64,000 nt of DNA from an uncultured Eubacteriales bacterium (GTDB lineage: Bacteria > Bacillota > Clostridia > Lachnospirales > Bianqueaceae), in the NCBI GenBank assembly GCA_902493345.1, contig CABUPM010000001.1:14994-78993 (forward strand), given 5' to 3'. Under the pieces are notes generated by a model. That model searched no databases. It had not been told where the DNA came from and saw only the letters and a list, made by a program, of their open reading frames with translations. The translations under genes and the position numbers were made by a program. This document shows, piece by piece, positions 15,795 through 22,630 of this stretch. Within the stretch, counting starts at the first letter, position 1. Each line of letters opens with the position of its first letter.

Positions 15795-16519
15795 GGTTTC
15801 TCCACCGGCAGCTGCCAGCTGGGAATGCTGGTCTGGATGGCACGGAAGGTGCGCTCGGTTGTCTGACCGATCTCCTTGTTCCATTGACGCAGATGTTCCT
15901 TAAAATCTCGGCGGGTAGTATTGCCGTCGGCCGGACATGGATTCTTGACAATCGGCAGTTCCATATTACGGGCAAAGGCAATAATATCGGCTTCCGGCGT
16001 ATAGATCAGCGGACGGATGGCATAGAGCTGCATCCGGTCCCAATACGTGACAGGAGCGAAAGTGTGAATACGTCCTTCATAGAACAGACTCATAAAGAAT
16101 GTCTCTATAGCATCTTCTTTATGGTGTCCCAGAGCGATTTTGTTGCATCCATTTGCCTTAGCAAACTCATTGAGCGCACCCTTTCGCATTTTAGAACAGA
16201 GAGAGCAGGGGTTCTCTTCTTTGCGTTCATCAAACACGATCGGTCCGATATCAGTGGGAATTACAGAGTAGGGGATTTCGTGCTCGGCCATAAAGGCTTC
16301 CAGACGGGAGGTATCAAAATTCGGAAACCCTAGGGAGACAGTAAATGCAATAAGATCAAAGTGCTTTGGGTAAAATCTTTGCAGCCCCTTTAACGCAAGA
16401 GCGAGTGTAATGCTGTCCTTGCCGCCGGAGACACCGACTGCGATCTTATCTCCTTCCTGAATCATCTGATAATCATCGATAGCTTTTCGGGTATAGCTCA
16501 AAAGCCGCTGGTATGTCAC
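15791..16519 (-). CDS. ttcA: tRNA 2-thiocytidine biosynthesis protein family (TtcA-like)
   Basis: ATP-pyrophosphatase of the TtcA/TtuA group, which thiolates tRNA. The 242 residues contain the PP-loop SGGKDS (31-36), the central CxxC pair (CSLC, in NPCSLCSKMRKGAL) that with a third cysteine would hold an iron-sulfur cluster, and GHHKEDAIETF. A later cysteine (KNPCPAD) may complete the set. It uses a GTG start at 16519 with AAAGGCGG upstream. It is co-transcribed with the recombinase gene through an ATGA overlap. The exact tRNA position modified is inferred from family membership only. Confidence 0.87.
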   Translation of the reverse strand: MTYQRLLSYTRKAIDDYQMIQEGDKIAVGVSGGKDSITLALALKGLQRFYPKHFDLIAFTVSLGFPNFDTSRLEAFMAEHEIPYSVIPTDIGPIVFDERKEENPCSLCSKMRKGALNEFAKANGCNKIALGHHKEDAIETFFMSLFYEGRIHTFAPVTYWDRMQLYAIRPLIYTPEADIIAFARNMELPIVKNPCPADGNTTRRDFKEHLRQWNKEIGQTTERTFRAIQTSIPSWQLPVEKP

Positions 16520-16554
16520 GCTAGGACCGCCTTTCTATATCATAATATGATTAT

Positions 16555-16582
16555 ATTATAACATAAAGCAGGATTTTTTCAA
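16555..16582 (-). promoter_or_regulatory. Promoter for ttcA and the recombinase
   Basis: On the minus strand, TTGAAA (16582-16577), 16 bases, TATAAT (16560-16555) preceded by TGT. Confidence 0.65.
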
Positions 16583-16642
16583 GTATGCGGTACAAGAAAT
16601 ATTTTGCGAATAGTTAGTGGGAGAAATAGTGAGAAGTGCTGT

Positions 16643-16671
16643 GCATATTTTTTCCAAAAGGATTCATACTG
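16643..16671 (+). promoter_or_regulatory. Candidate sigma-G-like promoter for rubrerythrin
   Basis: GCATA (16643-16647), 17 bases, CATACTG (16665-16671), close to GHATR-N17/18-CATNHTA with one mismatch. The -10 is identical to the one before the germination gene at 11310. The rubrerythrin start is 29 bases downstream. Confidence 0.4.
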
Positions 16672-16700
16672 AACTTGTAGATTTTTTAAGGAGGCATACT

Positions 16701-17285
16701 ATGAATCTTGAAGGAACCGAGACAGCCCGCAGCCTTATGAAGGCCTTTGCCGGTGAATCACAGGCTAGAAACCGGTATATGATCTATGCAGAAAAAGCAC
16801 ATCAGGAAGGTTTGCATCAGATTGCTCAGATCTTTACAATAACGGCATCCAATGAGGATGCACACGCAAAACAGTTTTTTCAGGCTATGAACGAATATGG
16901 CTTAAATCAGCGTACGGTAGATATTGCGGCAGATTTTCCGGTAGCGATCAATAACACGATGACCAATCTGGAATCCGCAGCGCAAGGTGAACACGAAGAA
17001 CACGCGAAGCTGTATCCGGAATACGCGCGGATCGCCGGACAAGAAGGTTTTCCGGGGATTGCAAGGCTTTTTACAGATATAGCGTCCATTGAAAAAAATC
17101 ATGAAGAACGTTTTCGGGCTTTTTACGAACTTGTTCGGGATAATGAACTTTTGAAAAAGGATGTCGAGATCACATGGATATGCGATGTGTGCGGATATAT
17201 TTATACGGGGACAGAACCGCCCAAGATCTGTCCGGTATGTAAAAATCCCCAGGGATATTATCAGGTTCACAGGAAGGATTATTGA
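16701..17285 (+). CDS. rbr: Rubrerythrin
   Basis: Cytosolic non-heme di-iron peroxidase that reduces hydrogen peroxide in anaerobes. The 194 residues comprise a ferritin-like four-helix domain (about 1-145) with the ExxxR and ExxH ligands (AGESQARNRY near 17-26, NEDAHAKQF near 52-60, EEHAKLYPEY, EKNHEERF near 132-139). A C-terminal rubredoxin domain follows, with two CxxC knuckles (CDVC, CPVC). ATG 16701 follows AAGGAGG with seven bases spacing; upstream in-frame starts lack a ribosome site. The gene is monocistronic and ends at a terminator. Identical 14-base repeats flank it. Confidence 0.95.
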   Translation: MNLEGTETARSLMKAFAGESQARNRYMIYAEKAHQEGLHQIAQIFTITASNEDAHAKQFFQAMNEYGLNQRTVDIAADFPVAINNTMTNLESAAQGEHEEHAKLYPEYARIAGQEGFPGIARLFTDIASIEKNHEERFRAFYELVRDNELLKKDVEITWICDVCGYIYTGTEPPKICPVCKNPQGYYQVHRKDY

Positions 17286-17314
17286 GTGTTTTCGGAAGAA
17301 GTGGCCTCTTTTTC

Positions 17315-17341
17315 AACACAACTTTTCGTAAAAGTTGTGTT
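17315..17341 (+). terminator. Terminator after rubrerythrin
   Basis: A 12-base stem AACACAACTTTT/AAAAGTTGTGTT with a three-base loop CGT, followed by TTGCG. The T's belong partly to the stem. Confidence 0.65.
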
Positions 17342-17389
17342 TTGCGAATAGTTGCGGACAAACAAAAAAGCCCTCTTTCCCCAAAAAAG

Positions 17390-17434
17390 ACAAAATAAAA
17401 CACACGGATTCATTGTCTGAATGATCCGTGTGTT
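17390..17434 (-). terminator. Terminator after rsfS
   Basis: AACACACGGAT-CATT pairs across 17399-17434 with one bulged base. On the minus strand it is followed by TTATTTTGTCTTTTTT. Confidence 0.75.
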
Positions 17435-17444
17435 ACATAGACTT

Positions 17445-17819
17445 TTATAATTCCTCCGGTGCGACCTTTTTTCCGTCTGACCAGATTCGTTCCAAATTAT
17501 AAAAGACGCGGGCTTCCTGACTAAATACATGAATGATCACGCGCTGGAAATCGATGAGGCCCCAAGTACAGGTGTTCAGGCCTTCCTTGTCAGAAGCTTC
17601 GTATCCGGCTTCCGCCAGCTTTTCCTCCACTTCATCCAGCAGAGCCTTAACATGGTTGGGATTGCGGCCGTGAGCGATAACAAAATAGTCGGCCAGGACA
17701 GAGACTTCGTGGATGTCCAAAATACGGATATCCTCCCCCATCTTATCTTCCAAAGCCTTATAAGCGATTTTTGCCATTTTGGCGGATTCTTTTAAATCCT
17801 CCTGTAATGATTTTTCCAT
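17445..17819 (-). CDS. rsfS: Ribosome silencing factor RsfS
   Basis: Binds ribosomal protein L14 and prevents subunit joining when nutrients are short. The 124 residues include the family core 'DIHEVSVLADYFVIAHGRN' (about 34-52), 'VEEKL', 'WGLIDFQRVIIHVFSQEARVFYNLERIW' (split across 86-113). It is the last gene of the obgE-yhbY-nadD-yqeK-rsfS run, 17 bases after yqeK, and is closed by a terminator. This order is the common Firmicute arrangement. Confidence 0.95.
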   Translation of the reverse strand: MEKSLQEDLKESAKMAKIAYKALEDKMGEDIRILDIHEVSVLADYFVIAHGRNPNHVKALLDEVEEKLAEAGYEASDKEGLNTCTWGLIDFQRVIIHVFSQEARVFYNLERIWSDGKKVAPEEL

Positions 17820-17836
17820 TCAGTTGGCTCCTTTCT

Positions 17837-18409
17837 TTACTGATTTGACAGATTCTGCAGTGCTTCCATAGTATAGGGATGTACGGTAAGATTCTGTCGA
17901 TGCAGGTATTCGACGGTATTTTTCAAAATATAAAGTGTGCCCTGATCCAGATCTTTCGACAAAAGCTCCCGTGCCTCTTCCAGACCCGGGAATGGTTTGC
18001 GGCCCGGCTCCGTATAATCAGCAGAAAATATGATTTTGTCAAGAAGAGTCATTTCGGCTCGGCCGGTGGTATGATACCGAATTGCATTCAGGATTTCCGG
18101 GGAAAATACATTCCCGAAGCGCTGCTGTGCCGTATAAGGCGCGGCAAAAGCATGTAAAAGCTGCGGATAGGCGCTGTTGGGACCCAGATCAACATGTTCC
18201 TTTTCACAGATCTGCAGCAATTCCTCTTCAGACAGATTTTTGGCGCAGTCATGAAGTAAGGCTGCGGTGGATGCTTCTGCCTCAGAGATGCCGTAGGCTC
18301 TGGCTAGGCGGACAGCGGTCTCTTCAACGCCCAAGGTATGTAAGAAGCGTTTGGGCTTGAGGGTATCATATAACCAGCGGATGATTTCGATTCTTGTCGG
18401 GCTGTTCAT
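17837..18409 (-). CDS. yqeK: Bis(5'-nucleosyl)-tetraphosphatase YqeK (HD domain)
   Basis: HD-domain hydrolase that splits Ap4A symmetrically into two ADP. The 190 residues show the metal ligands in order: HTLGVEETAVRLA (H24), LLHDCAKN (HD near 52-53), 'RYHTTGR' (about 111-117) and 'FSADYTEPGR' (about 128-137). It overlaps the upstream nadD by four bases (ATGA), a pairing widely conserved in Firmicutes, so the two are translationally coupled. Confidence 0.93.
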   Translation of the reverse strand: MNSPTRIEIIRWLYDTLKPKRFLHTLGVEETAVRLARAYGISEAEASTAALLHDCAKNLSEEELLQICEKEHVDLGPNSAYPQLLHAFAAPYTAQQRFGNVFSPEILNAIRYHTTGRAEMTLLDKIIFSADYTEPGRKPFPGLEEARELLSKDLDQGTLYILKNTVEYLHRQNLTVHPYTMEALQNLSNQ

Positions 18410-19080
18410 CTCTCGGCGGCCTCCTCTTTCTGATACAGATGATACTTTTGAATGAAATTCTCAACCGATTCTGGTACCAGATACTTGATAGAGCGTCCGG
18501 ATTGAATCCTGGCGCGGATATCGGAGGAAGATATGGACAGGGCTGGTACCTCGAGAAAATGAAACTTACGCAGCGGATTATCTTCATGGGTGGTAAGAAT
18601 CCGGCGCATCAGCTCTTCTTTATTGTATCCGGGACGTGTTGCGGCCACAAAAGTACAGGAGGCCAGGAGTTCCTCCGCGTTATGCCAGCTGAACATTTGA
18701 TAGAACGCATCCGCACCGGTAATAAAGAAGATCTCCGTATCCGGTCCGTAAATCTCCTGTAAGGCATGAATGGTATCAATGGTATAGGTATACCCCACAC
18801 GATCGATCTCTAAACGGGAAACATAAAAGTCATCGTTGGACTCTGTAGCCAATAGAGTCATCAGATACCGGTTCTCCGGATCACTGATGACCCGATCTGA
18901 TTTATGCGGTGGCCGTCCGGTAGGGATGAACAGCACCTGATCGATCTGAAACTCCTGGCGGACAGCCTCCGCTGTTACGAGGTGTCCGTAATGGATCGGG
19001 TCAAAGGTTCCGCCCATCACAGCGACCCGTTTCGCTCTCGGATCATACAAATCATGGAATACGGCTCGATTTTCCGTCAT
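18406..19080 (-). CDS. nadD: Nicotinate-nucleotide adenylyltransferase
   Basis: Adenylates nicotinic acid mononucleotide in NAD synthesis. The 224 residues include the nucleotidyltransferase signature GGTFDPIHYGHL (23-34), 'FIPTGRPPHK' (about 51-60) and the C-terminal ISSSDIRAR (about 187-195). It has an N-terminal extension of about 15 residues compared with many homologues; the second in-frame ATG at residue 21 is too close to the active site to be the start. It lies between yhbY and yqeK. Confidence 0.95.
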   Translation of the reverse strand: MTENRAVFHDLYDPRAKRVAVMGGTFDPIHYGHLVTAEAVRQEFQIDQVLFIPTGRPPHKSDRVISDPENRYLMTLLATESNDDFYVSRLEIDRVGYTYTIDTIHALQEIYGPDTEIFFITGADAFYQMFSWHNAEELLASCTFVAATRPGYNKEELMRRILTTHEDNPLRKFHFLEVPALSISSSDIRARIQSGRSIKYLVPESVENFIQKYHLYQKEEAAER

Positions 19081-19101
19081 TTTGGTATCCTCTTTTTAGT
19101 T

Positions 19102-19392
19102 TTAACGTGGCAGCTCAATATGGGGCTTCTTGGAGGTACGGTAAAGAATGATCTTATGACCGATCACCTGTACGACCTCAGAATGAGTTCTAGAAGCAAT
19201 GGTTTCCGCCAGAGAACGGATATCTTCAAAGCAGTTGTTCAATACATTGATTTTAATCAATTCTCTCTTTTCCAGAGCATCATCCAGAGCGTTGACAAGT
19301 TCCGGAGCGGCTCCGCTCTTACCGACTTGAAAAATCGGCTCCATTACACTTGCCAGAGATTTTAGATAAGCACGTTGTTTGGTTGTAAGCAT
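19102..19392 (-). CDS. yhbY: RNA-binding protein YhbY (CRM domain)
   Basis: A 96-residue CRM-domain protein associated with the large ribosomal subunit precursor. It shows 'LTTKQRAYLKSLA' at the start, 'VGKSG' at about 23-27 (GxxG-type loop), 'ELIKINVLNN' and 'IASRTHSEVVQVIGHKIILYR'. It sits 24 bases after obgE in the ribosome-assembly run. Confidence 0.93.
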   Translation of the reverse strand: MLTTKQRAYLKSLASVMEPIFQVGKSGAAPELVNALDDALEKRELIKINVLNNCFEDIRSLAETIASRTHSEVVQVIGHKIILYRTSKKPHIELPR

Positions 19393-19416
19393 GATATTCC
19401 TTTCTGTACTGACAGT

Positions 19417-20715
19417 TTACGGATAATATTCAAAAGCGGTGTCATCCACCTGTACGGTATCCCCTTCTTGAATGCCCATCTCTTCCAGACGGGCAATGAC
19501 GCCGCGCTCACGCAGGAAGCGCTGAAAGAAGTCAAAGCCCTTTTCGCTTTCCAGATGGGTGAATCCGAGCATTTTTTCGATAGCAGGACCACCTACTACA
19601 TAGGTGCCGTCCGGCAGCTGCTCGATATCGATGCCATCGCCGTCGTTTTCCTTCAGAGCCTGCAGGGCTTCCTGCTCTTCAATGAAGTACTCTTTTTCAA
19701 ATACAGCGGGCTCTTCCCCGATCTGATCGCGGATCTGAACAACACGGTCCAAGAGATCACGGACGCCCTCACCGGTTGCGGCTGAAATAGGATACAGAAT
19801 CATATGATGTTCCTGACAATATTCTTCCAGCATATCATAATAGAGTTTGGCATCCGGAAGATCCATCTTGTTGGCTCCGATTACCTGCGGCAGGGAGGCA
19901 AGACGATCACTATACCGTGCAAGCTCCTGGTTGATCTTCTCCAGATCACTGATGGGATCACGCCCGTCCAGGCCGGCAGTATCTACCAAATGAATCAAAA
20001 CGCGAGTACGTTCCAGATGCTTCAAAAATTCATGTCCAAGACCAACACCTTCAGATGCGCCCTCGATCAGCCCGGGAATATCGGCGATGATAAGGGACTT
20101 GCCATAAGGAAGTTCAACGACACCCAAATTCGGTTCCAAGGTGGTGAATGGGTAGCTTGCGATCTTGGGACGAGCATTGGAAACACGGGAAAGGAACGTG
20201 GACTTACCGGCGTTCGGATACCCCAGCAGTCCCACATCCGCCAGGACCTTCAGTTCCATTACAAGGTTCAGGCTTTTTCCAGGCCGCCCAGGCTGTGCGT
20301 ACTTCGGAATCTGCATCGTAGGCGTTGCATAATGCTGGTTTCCCTTTCCACCGCGGCCGCCCTGCAGAATTACCTCGCGCATATTGGGCTTGGACATATC
20401 GGCGACGACGAGTCCGGTAGATTCTTCCCGCAGAACCGTTCCGATCGGAACCGCAATGACCAGGTCTTCCGCGTCCTTACCATGACAGTTCTTGCCGCTG
20501 CCGTCTCCGCCTCGGTCTGCCTTATAGATTCTGCGGTTGCGGAAATCGGACAGGGTATTGAGCCCTTCCTCTGTCACAAATATGACATCTCCGCCTTTTC
20601 CGCCGTCTCCGCCGTCCGGGCCGCCGTTGGCTACGTATTTTTCCCGACGAAAAGAAGCACAGCCGTTGCCGCCTTTTCCGGATTCTATATAAATCTTAGC
20701 TTCATCTACAAACAT
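19417..20715 (-). CDS. obgE: GTPase ObgE/CgtA
   Basis: Essential ribosome-assembly GTPase. The 432 residues have the glycine-rich Obg fold (about 1-158, many GG repeats such as GGPDGGDGGKGGDV), then the G domain with G1 GYPNAGKST (about 167-175), G3 'DIPGLIEGA', G4 'NKMD' and 'SAATGEG'. A C-terminal OCT domain ends with VDDTAFEYYP. The length is typical for Clostridia. A terminator separates it from rpmA, so it may have its own promoter or rely on read-through; no clear promoter is seen in the short gap. Confidence 0.97.
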   Translation of the reverse strand: MFVDEAKIYIESGKGGNGCASFRREKYVANGGPDGGDGGKGGDVIFVTEEGLNTLSDFRNRRIYKADRGGDGSGKNCHGKDAEDLVIAVPIGTVLREESTGLVVADMSKPNMREVILQGGRGGKGNQHYATPTMQIPKYAQPGRPGKSLNLVMELKVLADVGLLGYPNAGKSTFLSRVSNARPKIASYPFTTLEPNLGVVELPYGKSLIIADIPGLIEGASEGVGLGHEFLKHLERTRVLIHLVDTAGLDGRDPISDLEKINQELARYSDRLASLPQVIGANKMDLPDAKLYYDMLEEYCQEHHMILYPISAATGEGVRDLLDRVVQIRDQIGEEPAVFEKEYFIEEQEALQALKENDGDGIDIEQLPDGTYVVGGPAIEKMLGFTHLESEKGFDFFQRFLRERGVIARLEEMGIQEGDTVQVDDTAFEYYP

Positions 20716-20734
20716 AGAGATCTCCTTTATTGAG

Positions 20735-20772
20735 AAAAAGCAGGTTCCAAATAAAGACTATTTGAAACCTGC
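20735..20772 (-). terminator. Terminator between rpmA and obgE
   Basis: A 14-base stem with one mismatch (20740-20753 with 20759-20772, loop AAGAC), followed on the minus strand by TTTTTC. It closes the rplU-prp-rpmA unit. Confidence 0.75.
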
Positions 20773-20814
20773 CCGATAGCTGAACTCTCGTTCAAATACA
20801 TGTGTCTGTTAAGA

Positions 20815-21105
20815 TCAAACAGCCTGCTCAACAGGATATACAGAAACCTGCTTCTTGTCGCGGCCCTTTCTCTCAAACTTAACACGGCCCTCTACCAAAG
20901 CGTAAAGGGTATCATCCTTGCCGATACCAACGTTAACACCCGGATGGATTCTGGTACCGCGCTGACGATACAGAATATTGCCGGCCTTAACAACCTGACC
21001 ATCGGCTCTCTTTGCTCCCAGGCGCTTGGACTCGGAATCACGTCCGTTCTTGGTAGAACCAACACCCTTCTTATGTGCAAATAACTGAAGATTCATCTGA
21101 AGCAT
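20815..21105 (-). CDS. rpmA: 50S ribosomal protein L27, with cleavable N-terminal extension
   Basis: Large-subunit ribosomal protein whose mature N-terminus reaches the peptidyl-transferase centre. The 96-residue precursor starts [18 protein letters not shown]. The [10 protein letters not shown] junction is the site cut by the protease Prp in Firmicutes, whose gene lies directly upstream. Cleavage after Ala10 would expose His11. AAGGAGG precedes the start. Confidence 0.97.
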   Translation of the reverse strand: MLQMNLQLFAHKKGVGSTKNGRDSESKRLGAKRADGQVVKAGNILYRQRGTRIHPGVNVGIGKDDTLYALVEGRVKFERKGRDKKQVSVYPVEQAV

Positions 21106-21120
21106 TGTATTGCACCTCCT

Positions 21121-21462
21121 TCATGTGCGCTTGCATACTTTTACGGTAACATGTTCACTGTATGACTCAGAAACCGATTGAAGCCCTAACAGCAGAAGAT
21201 TCGAAATCAAATCTGTCTGACCGCTGCCCTCCCCCGCACGAACCGCCTCTACTGTCGCTGAAAGAAAACCATCCGGATCCATCTCATAAGAAAACGTATC
21301 TTCAGAAAACTTCTCTAAACCATTAACAGTATTTAACGAAAGTGCAGATACTGCCGCACAGACGATGTCCGGTTCACCAACGTGGGCATACCCAGCATGT
21401 CCATGAATCCGGAAACTCCAGATTCTGTCCGCAGCATTTGTATAAAAGACTGCTTCAATCAT
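21121..21462 (-). CDS. prp: Ribosomal-processing cysteine protease Prp
   Basis: Processes the N-terminus of ribosomal protein L27. The 113 residues hold the catalytic pair in the family motif HGHAGYAHVGEPDIVCAAVS (about 20-39: His22 and Cys35 by count). It lies between rplU and rpmA as in Bacillus (ysxB) and Staphylococcus. The matching cleavage signal is present in the neighbouring rpmA product. Confidence 0.94.
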   Translation of the reverse strand: MIEAVFYTNAADRIWSFRIHGHAGYAHVGEPDIVCAAVSALSLNTVNGLEKFSEDTFSYEMDPDGFLSATVEAVRAGEGSGQTDLISNLLLLGLQSVSESYSEHVTVKVCKRT

Positions 21463-21478
21463 CGTACACTCATTCCTC

Positions 21479-21790
21479 TTATGCCTGGATCGAATCGATC
21501 TTCAGCTTGGTGAAGAACTGTCTGTGTCCCTGCTTCTTGTGATAGCCCTTCTTGGACTTATACTTGTAAACAGTGATCTTCTTTGCACGGCCTTCCTTAA
21601 TGGTGGTCGCAGCAACCTTTGCACCCTCTACATAAGGAGTACCAACCTTCGCTCCGTCCTCGTTGAATACAGCCAAAACCTTATCAAAGGTATAAGCCTC
21701 ACCCTCAACCAGACCAAGCTTCTCGACAAATACAACGTCTCCTTCTTGTACCCGGTACTGCTTACCGCCAGTCTCAATAACTGCGTACAT
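21479..21790 (-). CDS. rplU: 50S ribosomal protein L21
   Basis: The 103-residue large-subunit protein opens [18 protein letters not shown] and has the family ending '[22 protein letters not shown]'. It is the first gene of rplU-prp-rpmA, with its own promoter and an 80-base leader. Confidence 0.98.
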   Translation of the reverse strand: MYAVIETGGKQYRVQEGDVVFVEKLGLVEGEAYTFDKVLAVFNEDGAKVGTPYVEGAKVAATTIKEGRAKKITVYKYKSKKGYHKKQGHRQFFTKLKIDSIQA

Positions 21791-21870
21791 ACTCAGGCAC
21801 CTCCTTCTCTCTAAACTCGCCGATTACGGTAGTATGAATCCATACTTTATAAAACCCCATCGAGCGGCAA
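21791..21870 (-). promoter_or_regulatory. 5' leader of rplU, candidate L21 ribosomal leader
   Basis: About 80 untranslated bases separate the predicted transcription start from the rplU ATG, containing AAAGGGG-like and GCGAGTTTAG segments near the ribosome site. Firmicute rplU genes often carry a structured L21 leader that mediates feedback control. The position and length fit; I have not confirmed the consensus fold. Confidence 0.4.
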
Positions 21871-21877
21871 CAGTAAT

Positions 21878-21906
21878 ATCTTAACATAAGAAAAACAAGT
21901 TGTCAA
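21878..21906 (-). promoter_or_regulatory. Promoter for rplU-prp-rpmA
   Basis: On the minus strand, TTGACA (21906-21901), 17 bases, TAAGAT (21883-21878) with an extended TGT element. Confidence 0.75.
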
Positions 21907-21922
21907 GCAGTTTTTTTGTTTT

Positions 21923-22630
21923 TCAGACAATTATATCCATTAGACGGCGGCGTATGCCTTCCTGCTCCCGAAAAAGATCCTGACGGCAGATCTGCTCGCT
22001 CCGGATTGCTTCTGGATGTCCACAGTGCTGCCAAAAGGCCTGCATCATACGATCCGGTTTTAGATATTTAGGATTGTCGCAGGCGCACCATAGCTGCAAA
22101 ACACATGGAGATATGAGTTCCAGAGATTCAATCAGCGGTTTGATATCTATGGTTACTTCCTGTTTTTCTCCGTGAAATTTCGCAAGCTTTGTGATAAGAA
22201 TCTCATCCAGAGAAAGAAAGTTCTGCAGCCAGGACGCATACTCGGAAGCGAATTTTTCTGGTAGGGAAATCTCATAGAGCGCATGTGTTGCAAGGGACAT
22301 AACAGGCTTGGCGTTCTCAGGCAGGGTTCGACATTCCGATACATGGAGGCCTTCCGGAAGATGTGGATTGAGACGGTTTAACAGTTCTGTATCATCCCAT
22401 TCGCGGGTTAACTGCAATTCCATATACTCATGTTTTCCGCAGCTTCCAAGCGAAAGAGGCTGTGCGAAAGAGATTTGTGGATGCGGATTGAACCCTTGAG
22501 AAAATACCAATTCGACTCCGGCACGATTTAGAGCACGATGAAAGACTCGCAGAAGATCCAGGTGCCCGACAAACCGTAGACGGCCTTCTTTGGAAAAAAC
22601 AAGCCTCTTCCTGTATTTTATAGCATTCAT
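21923..22630 (-). CDS. TIGR03936 family protein (DUF2344)
   Basis: A 235-residue protein of the family found fused to, or next to, a radical SAM partner. The characteristic opening 'RLVFSKEGRLRFVGHLDLLRVFHRALNRAGV' spans about residues 8-38, followed by 'SQGFNPHPQISFAQPLSLG' (44-62). Its biochemical role is not established; the conserved partnership and ribosomal context suggest RNA modification. It overlaps the upstream TIGR03960 gene by four bases. In many Clostridia a ribonuclease G gene follows; it is absent here. Confidence 0.9.
   Translation of the reverse strand: MNAIKYRKRLVFSKEGRLRFVGHLDLLRVFHRALNRAGVELVFSQGFNPHPQISFAQPLSLGSCGKHEYMELQLTREWDDTELLNRLNPHLPEGLHVSECRTLPENAKPVMSLATHALYEISLPEKFASEYASWLQNFLSLDEILITKLAKFHGEKQEVTIDIKPLIESLELISPCVLQLWCACDNPKYLKPDRMMQAFWQHCGHPEAIRSEQICRQDLFREQEGIRRRLMDIIV

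Noticed and set aside
16541..16562. PerR-like operator before rubrerythrin
   Set aside because: Only one half (ATTATAA) matches; the other half is poor, and the AT-rich stretch is better explained as the ttcA promoter.
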